Source: Terfezia claveryi (lineage: Eukaryota; Ascomycota; Pezizomycetes; Pezizales; Pezizaceae). From it: a stretch of 64,000 nucleotides of DNA. The translations under genes and the position numbers were made by a program. Within the stretch, counting starts at the first letter, position 1; every line of letters starts with the position of its first letter. Under the pieces are notes generated by a model, which was not told the origin of the DNA, searched no databases, and worked only from the letters and a program-made list of their open reading frames with translations. The DNA lies in the NCBI GenBank assembly GCA_015179025.1, contig WHUX01000002.1, forward strand, positions 372,001 to 436,000, in the 5' to 3' direction. Of this stretch, positions 42,682 to 53,846 are shown piece by piece.

Positions 42682-42958
42682 ATCTCTGCTGAAGATATAT
42701 TATTGAGCAGCAGAAGTAATGACGACGAGATAAGCGAAATAAGATGTGCTTCTTGTCTGGGCCCTTGTTGTTTCGGAATAATGAGGAGACTAGGGAATAG
42801 TGGGGGAAGTTCTGGAGGGAGGGTCTGAGTCACCAAACAAATTCGCCTCCCGCTGTTTCTTATCGTACCACCCACCTCCCGCCAACAATTTAGCAATTTA
42901 TATTCCACGGTATTTTAGCAACCTTAAAATTTTACTAGTTGGCATTGTGGTAACAATA

Positions 42959-43523
42959 ATGGAAACGGTTAGCGATATTTTCGACCCTTTGCTGTCCCTC
43001 GAAGAACGGTATGCATTAACCCCAACTTTCATCACCTCATTTCTTATTGCCTTATCGTTAACCATAGAATATCACCAGTTACTATGATCAGGGTTACAAT
43101 GAAGGGCTCCGCGATGGCGAAAGAGCAGGTCTGATTGAAGGACGTCTATTTGGTTTAGAGAAAGGATTCGATAACTTCATCGAACTGGGACGACTACAAG
43201 GCCGGGTCTCTGTCTGGAAAGCGCGAATACCACCGTCTGGCGCGGATGCAGCCCATGTGCCAACAGCGCCCATCACCAACCCAAGGTTAATAAAGCAAAT
43301 TCATGTATTAGAGAATATCATATCCTCGCTTCCGACTGCGAATGATGAGGAAAGTGTGGAAGAAGTAGAGGACAGTTTGAGGCGTGGAAAAGCAAGGATG
43401 AAGATTGTTTCCAGCATGATTAGGGAGAAGGAACCGAGTGGCAATGGAAATGCTGCTAAGTGTAATGGAAGTGGAGAGCCGAGCATTGAGGAAGGGAATT
43501 TCAACAAAAACGTGCGGAGGTGA
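42959..43523 (+). CDS. Lto1-like protein (Fe-S adaptor, ORAOV1/Yae1 family)
   Basis: Lto1 with Yae1 recruits the cytosolic Fe-S targeting machinery to Rli1/ABCE1. Exons 42959-43008 and 43079-43523 give 164 aa. The family repeat of spaced glycines is clear: YDQGYNEGLRDGERAGLIEG, then RLFGLEKGFDNFIELGRLQG. The long C-terminal extension (MIREKEPSGNGNAAK...) is low-complexity. The yeast protein ends in a conserved Trp needed for CIA-complex recognition; this one ends NKNVRR, so that signal is missing or supplied by the partner. It lies divergently from the methionyl-tRNA synthetase gene with 277 bp between starts. Confidence 0.82.
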
Positions 43524-44123
43524 AAGCAATCAAAGGCTTATTGGAGAGAAGTGCCCGGTAGGTCGCGAGAATTCGCGAATGGCTCCAAGCATAGCCCTTG
43601 TGTACCAGTATGGTCTTATGGCTGTGTGTATGACGCTGGTATATGATACCTAAGGTATGACATTCTAACCAGGCCAATAGAATCTCATTTACTGCATTGG
43701 TCGGCAGCTGTTTTGTTACAGCATAGTCAAACCCCTCTATCTCTCTTATTGTATCAAACCAAACGTGCAATCCAGACCCCATCGCGTGTTCTGGTGCGAG
43801 TCTAATGAAACAGTGGCCCCTATGCAATAAGGTAGGTTCCACTGCACCTTATTAACGCAGAACGCTGAATGCTCTCCTCGATCGCCTATGGCCTGTCGAC
43901 TCAAAGGAACTCATTGGGTTTATTCAGTCTGGTTGTACTACCCCTCGGCGGTTTACTGTAGCCGGGATTTAGGCCCCTCTAGTTCCATGAGAAAAGATTG
44001 CCATAGGAGACTAGGGATTTCAAGTAAAATCAACAGTCCATTATTATGTCGTGCACAACCCAAGCATAACAAAAAAATTAACCCCAACTGCAGCGCCGAG
44101 AGGGAAACCCTCGTGCAGAACGT
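43524..44123. other. Intergenic between convergent Lto1 and Chl4 genes
   Basis: 3' flanks only; short frames without domains. No gene recognised. Confidence 0.5.
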
Positions 44124-45707
44124 TCAATACCATCTATCAGCCCTCTTCAAGACGCTGCGGTCCTTCACCACAGCCACATTGACTCCGTCTTCTCCTGTCA
44201 TCCAACTGGGCATGGATAGTCCATCAATTAGTCCCACCTCCACCATCTTTCTTATTCCTGCGAATACATGGACTCCCTCAAACGTAACCGTCACCGTTGG
44301 CCTGAACGACCGGTTCCCATCTTCAGCCCCTCCTTCACCGCTCAATACCGGCATTTTATCCTGGATGGTTACCTCCAGCTTCTCTATGCCCCTCCCATCC
44401 CCATCTATGCCACTAGTTCCAAACCTGCCCCCGGCTATCTTACGCCGCTTAGACCTTGCTCGCTCGGCTTCTGCCATCGTGTCTTCTGACTCCTTATCTT
44501 TTCCCTCATTCCCCCCGTTCATGACATCAAAGCCAGTGTCTAAAGGCGAATTGTCGATCTTGTCATCCGCATATAAACTCCACGCTCCGAGAGCATGCGA
44601 GCTTCTTGTGGAGCTTCTCATGTGAACCATTGTTGAGAGGGATTTTGCCGTAAGAGATGTGGATTTTAGCTCGAAGCGCTGGCCCGGGCGAGACATGGCA
44701 GGTGCTAGAGACTATGAATCTGGTGTCAGTGCCCTTCGAGGTTTCGTGGGGTGTGTCCCCTTACGTCAAGAAGTATCGCCCTCAAGGGGTCCTTAACCCC
44801 TGTGTTCCAGAAAATGAAGGGCGTATTCTCAGGAAATGCACAGAAAATTACTCTTTTAGAAGGGGGCAGTTCCGCATAGGCCTGAGCATTACCGGCCGAT
44901 TCGTGTAATTGGATGCGTATTATGACGAGTGATAACTCGGTGTATTTGAATGTGTGGCAATGCTGAATCCTATATCAGCTTGCTCTCCCATGCAGAAAAA
45001 GAGGGAGAGTTAGATAGCAGAACCAACACTTCTGATCATTGGTTTTATTATCGTCTGGAGATTATAGACGAAGGAAGACGCCTGGAATCTCGGAAGAGCT
45101 GCACATATTCAAGTGATAAGCAGATACAAGCTTAGATACCAATGAAACGTTACATCTTACCAGCTTCTGAATCGGCCAAGCCTTGCAGTAATAGTCGCCC
45201 TGCTGTCCATTTGTGCACTATAGCGTTGTCGGCGATGCCTTCGCACCTCCAACCATGAGCATAAACTGATATAATCGAGCTCTTGCAATCACTCACATCG
45301 GCACTCTAGTTGAGCAATCTGCCATAGGTTCAGACCTTGATTCTGCGATACAGAGTACCCATCAGCATCCAATCGCAGAGGGCAGCAGAGCAAAGGCCTA
45401 CCCAGTCCCGTTCCACAATCCGCTCTATGACAGCCTTCCTTGATACCGAACTTGCAGCCTTCATCTTTTCATAGACGCCCTTTAGGTCCTCCACACTCTG
45501 TTCCCCCGCACGGTCTTCATCGTCGTCATCAAGGCCCTCTGGCGGAGGATGAGGAGCGCCAAGCTGGGGATTGTCGAGCCAGTCGATAGCTATTTCGCAG
45601 AGTGTGTTTTTAGACGGCTTCAGGAGCAGCTTCTGTATATTGGATGAGTGCGGAATAAGTTGTGCATCGGACAGCGATCCATCGTTCGCATCGCCCTGCT
45701 TCGGCAT
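44124..45707 (-). CDS. Kinetochore protein Chl4/Mis15 (CENP-N)
   Basis: CENP-N homologues belong to the inner-kinetochore CCAN and bind the CENP-A nucleosome and CENP-L/Iml3. Six exons start at 45707. Exon 1 (45402-45707) reads SSNIQKLLLKPSKNTLCEIA...IDWLDNPQ and SSVSRKAVIERIVERDW. Short exons add NQGLNLWQIAQLECR (45297-45342) and FYAHGWRC...VHKWTAGRL (45161-45265). Next come ALPRFQASSFVYNL, then YTELSLVIIRIQLHESAGNA and RVIFCAFPENTPFIFWN. The last exon has SRPGQRFELKSTSLTAKSLS and the conserved C-terminus TFEGVHVFAGIRKMVE...MPSWMTGEDGVNVAVVKD. Without splicing the two end exons look like separate small genes. The start is uncertain, as no ATG lies upstream in frame. Confidence 0.85.
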
Positions 45708-45895
45708 CAGATACAACTTGTTGGGAGACGCGATTGTTTTGTCGTCGTTGAATCTTGCCTCGATCCTTGGCGCGTCGGAGCAGTTCGGCGCATCCGCGTC
45801 AGTGTAACCAGACTACTGTAGCGCCTAATTGCGTCAAGCAGACCCTTACAGATCTCGATCTAGATAGGTGCTCGTTCATCCTCTATGCTTGCATT

Positions 45896-47464
45896 ATGAC
45901 TTATGCTTTAGACATCTATTTTCCAACGGTAATTCGTAGCGAGCCTGGCATCTCTCTAGAACTTGCTTCCTCCCTTAATCTCGAGTTGCCAGACGATGTT
46001 CCTGCAGAGACATGGAAGGAGTTGACTATTATTAGAGGGAGCGGGCTAAGTGTGCTCTTCCATACTCTTCTGCAATGTTTCTCCAGCCATTAACACACCA
46101 TCCGTCTTAGGTCAGAATGAAACTCACCTGGAACGGTTATGACATCCGGAACGACAGGTTTATGGAACTATTCGGTCGGGTTATATCAAAATCTAAAGTA
46201 CTCCAGCCTTCTAAGCCAAATGTTACCAGGGCCCACATGTTTCACACTGACCATAGTCTCATACTTATAATTAGCTATGGGATCAATTACTGTTTTCTGT
46301 CTCTCTCGAGCTCCCAGGCACGCCTGATACCCAAGATGATATTATTCGTATTCCTCCGAAGAAAATGTTGCCATATGGTGTGGGATGAGCTGATTGGATC
46401 CGTTGTCAGTGAAGCTCGCTCGAACGGATATTAATAATGCTGCTTGGTCACCATCAGCTGTCGAGAGCCGGATTGCAGTGCATCTCCCCACTGCTTGCCT
46501 GTCTAGGCTTAGATTAACTGCTTTCTTTGGTTCTTTATCTAGACCTATACTCGAGACTCGCTTGGAGACGGCTGGGGCTTTCGAGACCCATCTACCTAGA
46601 CTTTTAGAGGGGAACCTGCATTTGGGTTGGGGACGCCCTCCAGAAAGGTTTAATGGTACTCAATCAGAAAGAAACGACCATACTCTGCTTGATTTTCTAT
46701 CCCTGCTAGACTCCGCATTTTCGTCTCTGCTGATACAAAGTTTGGTACTTGCCGCTCCTTGCATTTTTTCCCCCGGATATCTAGAGGTACGGTTCCAAGT
46801 ATTCTTCGGTCGGGATTTCGCTGGTTGCATGAATGCCCATTACTGACAACCTTAAATCAAAGTCACTTTGGCATTCTGCAAAACAAATTTCTTCTATTTC
46901 TGAAACCTTTAACCACGTCCAGAAGACCACCACGAGCATGGATTTGAAGGAAAAGATATTAAGCCTGGTACTTCCTTACACCTTCTATTCAAGGAATTCC
47001 ATACTAACGATTTTGAGACTTCCAACGATAACCGGGGAGTGGAATCAGCCCTATGGAGGCTTGCCAAGAGCAGAGTTTGCCGGAAGGATCAATTTGACAG
47101 CCTCTTGAGCTTGGGCAGAGGAGCGGAGGAAATCCTGCGCGCCATTACGCAATCTTTTGATTTATCCAGGTGCCCGGAACAAGAGAATTCGAAAGAAATA
47201 AAGGAAAAGGATGATCTGTACCAGACCCAAGAAAAATCGCGGTCATCCCACTATGGAAATGTTGATTTTCACGAGATGATTCTGGGGCAGGAAGGACCCG
47301 GTACACCGGCTGATGACATGCTCGATTTTTCGCAACACGACCTTTTGTGGTTACAGGGCCCGGGAGATATCTTTGAAGTTTGCCCAGTGAGTGCGGGCAT
47401 CTGTCACCAGCCAACACTGCTAGAATGTGATGAAGAAATACTAGAGGAAGAGATGCTATTGTAG
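45896..47464 (+). CDS. Unrecognised spliced gene beside Chl4
   Basis: I do not recognise the product. A workable model starts at the ATG at 45896 (MTYALDIYFPTVIRSEPGIS). It splices near 46052-46110 to VRMKLTWNGYDIRNDRFMEL, near 46197-46274 to LWDQLLFSVSLELPG, and at about 46378-46411 to VKLARTDINNAAWSPS. A further intron near 46785-46936 leads to HGFEGKDIKPGTSLHLLF and VESALWRLAKSRVCRKDQFD. It ends at the stop 47462-47464 with an acidic tail (ECDEEILEEEMLL). The first and last exons are better supported than the middle joints; the intron at 46378 is only about 33 nt. It is head to head with the CENP-N gene, sharing a promoter of about 190 bp. No domain, signal peptide or membrane segment is seen. 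Confidence 0.5.
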
Positions 47465-47981
47465 TGAAGGAAGTACATATCAACTATCTAAAGCTACCTA
47501 CAGTTCGAAGGAGAGCCTGCCGCCTAAAAAGTGCAAGGGAGTGGTACTAGAATAGAGGCTATTAGCTGGCCCGAGACTAGTCGGCGGGACGAGGCGCCGT
47601 GAATAGAGCTGAATAGAATAATTTGTGTAGTGCTGACAATGCGGGTGTTTGACCCGGATGTAGACAAAGGCAAGATTTCAATTTGATATATACCGTACAT
47701 ATGTACATAGGTATGTAGTGAAATACTGAATCAATATTTCATTAAGACAAGCTGGAACGTGCTTACTATGCTAACTTAGTGCATATGTGTTGCCGCTAAA
47801 GTTGTTACACTTCTGACGACACCTCAGAACCTCACACATTGTCCCAATTCCTCATTAATCCTCAATACAACCTGATAGGCATCTTGAGGGCGGTCAGAGT
47901 TACTGACCTCTTCAGTCCGTCCCTTTCTTCGGTTTTCCTGTTTTCTTTCCGTCTGTATTGTTAGAACCATTCATTCCCAAT
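47465..47981. other. Intergenic, promoter of Kex1
   Basis: No gene; 3' flank of the unknown gene, then upstream sequence of Kex1 with no motif I can assign. Confidence 0.45.
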
Positions 47982-50041
47982 ATGCGTTTCGCGGCTTTGC
48001 TCGCCACGGCAAGCTTCATCGGCTTAGCATTTGCTGGGACGCCAGCGGCCGCAGGTGCTTCACCTAGAGAGGGTGGCCAGACAGCGGGTGATTTCTTTGT
48101 GAGATCACTCCCGGGCCAGCCCGATGGCCCATTTCCTAAGATGCATGCTGGGTATGTTACGATTGTGGTTGCTTTATTTAAAAGGTTAATTACAGTTACT
48201 GACAAGGTCCGCTTAAATTTAGGCACATCGAGGTCGACTCTGAGCACAATGGAAATTTATTTTTTTGGCATATCAACAACAAACATATTGCGGAGAAGGA
48301 GCGAACTGTGATATGGCTGAATGGAGGCCCGGGTTGTTCGTCTATGGATGGGGCGTTGATGGAGGTTGGGCCGTACAGGATAACGGAAGATCAAAAATTG
48401 GTTGAGAATAAAGGGAGCTGGCATGAATTCGCGAATTTGCTGTTTGTGGATCAACCGGTTGGGACGGGGTTCAGTTTCGTAGATGGCAATGCTTACTTAC
48501 ATGAGCTTCCTGAGGTGAGCTTTTGAGGGGCAGTTGATTTGGCTGTGACATGCTAACAAAATATAGATGGCTGATCACTTCGTTCGGTTCTTGACGATAT
48601 TTTTCAAAATATTTCCAGAGTATGAAACAGACGATGTAAATTTAGACCAGTATACTTCCAATTGTTTAACGAAGCTGACTTCTGTTCCTAGATTTACATA
48701 TCTGGAGAATCCTATGCAGGGCAGCACATCCCCTATATTGCCCAGGCCATTATTGACCGTAATGCTCTTCCCTCGTCAAAGATCAAGTGGAACATCAAAG
48801 GCCTTCTCATCGGAAACGGGTGGGTAGATCCTCTTCCGCAGTATGAGTCTTACGTTACATATGCCTACAAGCACGACATGGCCAAGAAAGGGTCGGCCCT
48901 CGGTAACAAGTTGGATTCTCTTGTGACCCAGTGCAAGACCCTTATCGAAAACGACGGAGTTCACGTCGACGTACCAGAGTGCGAGAAGATCCTCCAGACT
49001 ATTCTTGAGGATACCAAGCGCACTAAGGATGGAAAAGATGTCTGCTGGAACATGTACGATATCCGTCTCGAAGATACCTTTCCCTCTTGTGGAATGAGTT
49101 GGCCACCAGATCTCACGCAAATGATACCCTACCTCCGTCGGAAGGACGTCGTCACTGCACTGAACGTCAGCCCTGACAAGAAGCCCGGTTGGACGGAATG
49201 TGCTGGATCCGTCAGCTCCTCATTCCGTGCAAAGAACTCCGTACCCGCAATAACCCTCCTCCCAAAGCTCCTCGAAAACATGCCCATCATTCTCTTCTCC
49301 GGAGACCAGGATTTAATCTGTAACCACATCGGCACCGAAGAACTGATCCACAACATGGAATGGTCTGGTGGGAAAGGCTTCGAAACTAGCCCCGGTGTCT
49401 GGGCCCCCCGCCACGACTGGGTATTTGAAGGCGAAGCCGCAGGAATTTACCAAAGCGCTCGAAATCTCACCTACGTTCTCTTCTACAATGCTTCACATAT
49501 GGTACCATTTGACTTCCCCCGCCGTACACGAGACATGCTCGACCGTTTCCTCGGAGTCGATATCGGCGAGATTGGAGGCTCCCCAACAGACTCACGTATT
49601 GGGGGAGAAAAAGTCCCAGAGACATCTGTTGGAGGAACACCAAATTCCACTCTTCACGAGCAAACTGAGAAGGAGAAACTCGACAAGGCGAGGTGGGAGG
49701 CGTACTACCACTCTGGGTGGATTGCGTTGATATTTGTGGCTACGGCGGCAGTGATTTGGGGAACTGTGATTTGTTGCGCGAGAAAGAGGAGGGCGGGGGC
49801 GATGAAATATGGGAGGCTTAATGGTGCAGGGAAGAGGAAAGGAAAGGAAAGGAGGATGGAAGAGGCAGAGTTCGATGATAATGAGTTGGAGGATTTGACA
49901 GTGGAAACGCCGATGTTTAATAGGCTGAGGGATGCGGAGATGGAGGAAGATCGGTATAGTGGGGGTGGGGCTTCGAGTGATGAGGAGGGAGGGAGTATCC
50001 CGAGATATACAGAAAAGGGCAAATCCAACGGGGACACATAG
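47982..50041 (+). CDS. KEX1: Kex1-like serine carboxypeptidase, Golgi membrane
   Basis: Kex1 removes C-terminal Lys/Arg from secreted precursors such as pheromones in the late Golgi. Exons 47982-48151, 48223-48514, 48567-48635 and 48692-50041 total 626 aa. A signal peptide ([19 protein letters not shown]) is followed by the oxyanion-hole motif [17 protein letters not shown]. The catalytic Ser is in [15 protein letters not shown], the Asp in [13 protein letters not shown] and the His in [11 protein letters not shown] single transmembrane segment ([20 protein letters not shown]) near residue 535 is followed by an acidic cytosolic tail, as Kex1 needs for Golgi retention. Potential N-glycosylation sites include NLTY and NAS. 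Confidence 0.93.
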
Positions 50042-50422
50042 CAGGAGAAATCGAGGTTACCCGACTCTTGCTTGGCCTGCATAAGTAGTGTTTCTCGTCG
50101 ATCTAATTATACATTTTACTATTCTTGTAGGTTGGATATGTATGTTTGGATGGGTTTTAGAAATATGGCGAGCTGTGGCGCATGCATTTCTTTTCCCGGG
50201 GTTCTTTTTATATTATTATTATTATTTTGAATATCCTTTGCACAAGGGGTGTAGAACGTAAATCACTACTACCTATATACCGCGGCGTGGCGTGGAGGAA
50301 GGAGGGGAATGGAATTAAATAAAACAAAGGGTTCATACTCAATACCGTGCAACTCTCCTGTGCTTATTCAAAATACATACCCACCCCACCTTAATAAACG
50401 GACTTACCCTGAACCTACCCAC
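50042..50422. other. Intergenic between convergent genes
   Basis: 3' flanks of Kex1 and the thioesterase. An (ATT)n run lies near 50211-50226, and TTACCCTGA at 50404-50412. Confidence 0.5.
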
Positions 50423-52079
50423 TCACTCCGTAACCCTCTCCATCGTCCCATCATCCATTCCCCCCATCACCGACCTCTGCTGCTCCGCCCTCCTCCTCGC
50501 ATCAATATAATTCATAAATTCCTCATATGTCACCGGCATGACCTCTAACCCCTCTTTCTCAATCCAGAAGGTATAATTAAACACCCCCGTCTCAGTCTCT
50601 GCTCCTCCCTCTACATCCCTCACTCGACTCTCGACCCTAACCTGGATCCTCGTTCCTCCCCTCTCCCCTCCGGCTGGTTCTGCGTACGCGACTGCCGCAC
50701 TGAGGTATAGCACGGCTCCTACGGGGACCGGAGCAAGGAAGGTACTTGGGTCTAAGGAGACGAACGTTGGCCGTGACCTCGTAGAGGCAGAGGCGCAGCA
50801 AAATGCGAGCTCGAAGGTGTTTTTCATGAGGTATCCCCCGAAAACCATAAACGAGTGGCGGTTGCGGTATTGCGGCTGCATGATGGCGGTGGAGTGGATG
50901 GTGGTGGGGGGCATGTAGATAAGGGAGGAAGGGGGAGGGTTGGTGTGTGGGTTGTAGAGAGAATTACGTAGCCAGAGGGAGTGGATGAGGTCGGACTCGG
51001 CGTCGTTAGGGGTGGATTTTGTGAGGGCGGTGGAGGCGAGGGCGGCTTTAGTTTTTTTGTAGGCTGAGGGGTTAGTGGGGTCGTGTGGAGACGGGGAGGG
51101 GAAATAGAGAACCTTCACCGCGAGCGAATATTCGTTTTTCTTCCTCTATTTCGACGATAAGTGGGCTTATTGGCGTAGCCCTTCGCAACCACACCCGCAC
51201 AAAGCATCAGTTCACAAGCCCTAGGTACCCAGAGGAGGAAGGAACGTACTTCTTGCTAACAGGATCCAGCGCCACCATCGTAAATGCACACGTCAACAAC
51301 AGCGGTTTCTCCCCTTGCGTCAACTCACCCATCTTCCTCACCTCGATTGAGATCTCCATACTCGATTTCCCCACATACGAGACGAAGCCAGAGAGTTTCA
51401 GGTCGCAGAAGTGGCTGAGGGGGGAGATGATTGAGATTCTGTCGACGGCTGCGGTGACGACTGTGGGGCCAGGGCCGGTGTGCTAACCATACCATTTACT
51501 CTCAGCTGGGGGAGATGGGACCAGGGGAGCCAGAGGGTGAGGGGATACTTTGTAGGATATCACCCCAGCTAAGGCGTCTAAGTCCTGGAATAAGGTCCCC
51601 ATGCGTAATTGCCCGCTGGCATTTACGTATGTGTCTACGAGCCATTTGTCTTTGGATAAAGGTAGAATCTAAATTCAAATACCCTCAGCATTGAGTCTCC
51701 TCACCGTGATAATTTGCCCCCAGTCTACCTGCTCTCACCCGCTCTCAATTTTCCCCAAGGGGGAACTAACAATTTCGAAGTACGACTCTTTCATTCTCTT
51801 CGGTTTTATTTCCACTACAGCTGGTCCCCCCGGCGTTTGCGCTGGCGCATTACCGGTGGAAGCGACGGCGGCGAGGGCTTCATCCCGTTCTCGAAGCGCT
51901 TGAAGCCATGGTTTTTGGTGTTTCATGGACATGAGGTCTTTGTAGACGCCCTCGTAGTGCAGGGGGGGTTGCAAGCTGAATTGGCGGGTAGGGCGTTGGA
52001 GTAACATCGAGGATTGGGGTTTGGAGAGTAGAGTGCCGGTGCGGGTGAGTGTCCGCGAGATGGGAGTGCGCAGCATCAT
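50423..52079 (-). CDS. Acyl-CoA thioesterase, ACOT9-like, mitochondrial
   Basis: Hotdog-fold enzyme hydrolysing acyl-CoA to free fatty acid and CoA. The first exon (start 52079 or 52076) encodes MMLRTPISRTLTRTGTLL and more Arg/Ser-rich sequence typical of a mitochondrial presequence, then MKESYFEIVSSPLG. Middle exons on the minus strand of about 51240-51600 show LKLSGFVSYVGKSSMEISIE and PLLLTCAFTMVALDPVSKKY, the first hotdog. The last exon (ending 50423) has QPQYRNRHSFMVFGGYLMKN, the second hotdog acyl-CoA site where HSFMVFGGYLM matches the family's H-x-x-x-x-FGG. The two-hotdog layout fits ACOT9. Middle exon limits were not all fixed. Confidence 0.83.
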
Positions 52080-52698
52080 TGGTCGGTGAGTATGGGGATG
52101 AGTATCAATCGACTAGACGCAGGGAGGAGGGAGAGTGTGGGAATCCGTATGAGGAAAAGCAGGCTGGTATTCAAAGGGCTGTTGAAGTACTGCTGTGGTG
52201 GGTTAAACATCAAGATCTGACAGGGAGTAAGTCTATGCAGCTGGGGCTGGCAAATATATGTAGGTAATTGAGATATCTCGGGGATGGGATCTCGAGAATG
52301 GGATAGCTGCCCGCACCCTACAGCTAATCCTCGGAGGAAAGAATTGGACCAGCTCCAGCGAGGAGGAGTCCTCACCCCCGAGGAACAGTACTATCCTCCA
52401 AAGGTGCTCTCCACCATGAAAGGGGGAGGGATTAAAGCAGCACTCACACCGAAGCTCGCGAAAGGAGTGGGAGGCCCTTGTGAGAGAAGCTGCTGGAGAT
52501 TAACCAGCAGAGCGTGAACTCAAGATAGTGACTGACTGAGCTTTGTATCCGAACGGAGCTGTATTTATGGTGTCGCTTTCGGTGCTGGCGGTACGTTACC
52601 TGATGCAACTCTTGGCTGCACAGAACCTACGATACCTAACCCAACCCACCACCCCCTTTGAGCTTGCACTCGCTCCACCCTCGCCCGCCCAAACAACC
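52080..52698. other. Intergenic or 5' region
   Basis: Divergent region between the thioesterase and the gene at 52699. A frame at 52284-52517 lacks recognisable features. Confidence 0.4.
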
Positions 52699-53474
52699 AT
52701 GGCTGGCCGCCAATTCCGGGGCCCCCCTGCCCTATTCCACACTCCCCCTTCTCCCTCCACCGGGTCCTCAACCACCAACCATCCCCCAAGCACCTCCCAG
52801 CCCCCCCTCCCACCGCCGCTCACTACCCCGCCAACAATCCCACCCCCTCACACACCCAGCTCTGGCTCTCCTCTTCGCACAAACTCAACCAACTCGAGTC
52901 CGCGCACACCCTTACCGCCGACGAATCCTCCGTCTTCGGCCCCGCCCACGCAAAAGCCCTTGAGGACCTCCGCACCGCACAGATCCAGCTCGCACAGGCG
53001 TGGATGAGGAGTGAATGCGAGGATCGGGACCTGCTTGATGGGGAGCATGCCGAGCTCGCGAAACGGTCATTTGGCCGCGATGGGGATTTAGAAGGTCGCA
53101 ATGGTAGTGGTGGGGGTGGGGGTGCTGGAGGAGCAGAGGATGTTGTGGGCAAGGATGCGGCTGGGAGTGAACGTGGAGGAGAGCTGCCTATACCCGGAAT
53201 TGCGGCGAATGCGGCGATACATGGATTGGGTGGGTTCGGAGAAACAAGTGTAGGGAGTGGATCTTTACCGGGAGATGGGGAGATGGAGAGGGATATGTTG
53301 CTTGCGAGGAGAAGGAGGGAATTGAATGATGAGCATTTCAATAGGGTCAGTTTGAGCGTTATGGATGTGATACAAAAATTGGAGCACGTAGCTGAGGAGA
53401 TGGGAGTGGTGGAGTCGGAGAGTAGGGATATCTGGGGGGAGAGTGAGATGTCGGAAGGGAGCTCCATGAAGTAA
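52699..53474 (+). CDS. Unrecognised protein, Pro-rich head and helical tail, apparent frameshift
   Basis: An ATG in strong context (ACCATGG) at 52699 opens a Pro/Ser/Thr-rich frame (MAGRQFRGPPALFHTPPSPS). The clearly coding downstream part (QLWLSSSHKLNQLESAHTLT, then ALEDLRTAQIQLAQAWMRSE) is in a second frame to the stop at 53472-53474. The switch falls in the Pro-coding C7 run at 52801-52807; one more C would join them. A Gly-rich linker (GSGGGGGAGGAED) and a C-terminal helical part (MERDMLLARRRRELNDEHFN, VMDVIQKLEHVAEEMG) follow, suggesting a coiled-coil complex subunit. I do not know the family. An unusual intron is the alternative to a homopolymer error. Confidence 0.55.
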
Positions 53475-53846
53475 TATTCCGGGGATTTCGGTTCATGCTG
53501 CGGGGCCTTTATTTCTATACAGGCGTTTAAGTTACATCCCTTCACATAAATGGGCCTCAAATAACAGTTTTGATTTGTTTTCGCAAAAGAGAAATTCCCA
53601 ATCGCAATCGATAAATATACGTAAATACAGTGGTCAATGTGCCATGTATCATATTCCGTACATCCAACTCAACCTATATGAAAAAAAAGAACCACTAGAA
53701 AAGAAGCAAGATAACACCCGAAAGCCGGACCGGTGCATTTTAATTTTATTTTCGTGAACCAGCCGTAACCAACCCAAATTCAAGCAGCCGATAGATGGAA
53801 GAAATGAATTAAAATGAAGAAAAGAGGCAGGAGAGAAATAGGTCAA
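53475..53846. other. Intergenic between convergent genes
   Basis: 3' flanks, AT-rich; nothing recognised. Confidence 0.5.

Noticed and set aside
44124..45716. Two separate small minus-strand genes (45330-45716 and 44124-44696)
   Set aside because: Small exons between them join in frame and the order of motifs matches one CENP-N/Chl4 protein.
52823..53560. 245-codon minus-strand frame
   Set aside because: Ser/Pro-rich antisense shadow of the plus-strand coding part with its LEDLRTAQIQLAQAW helix.
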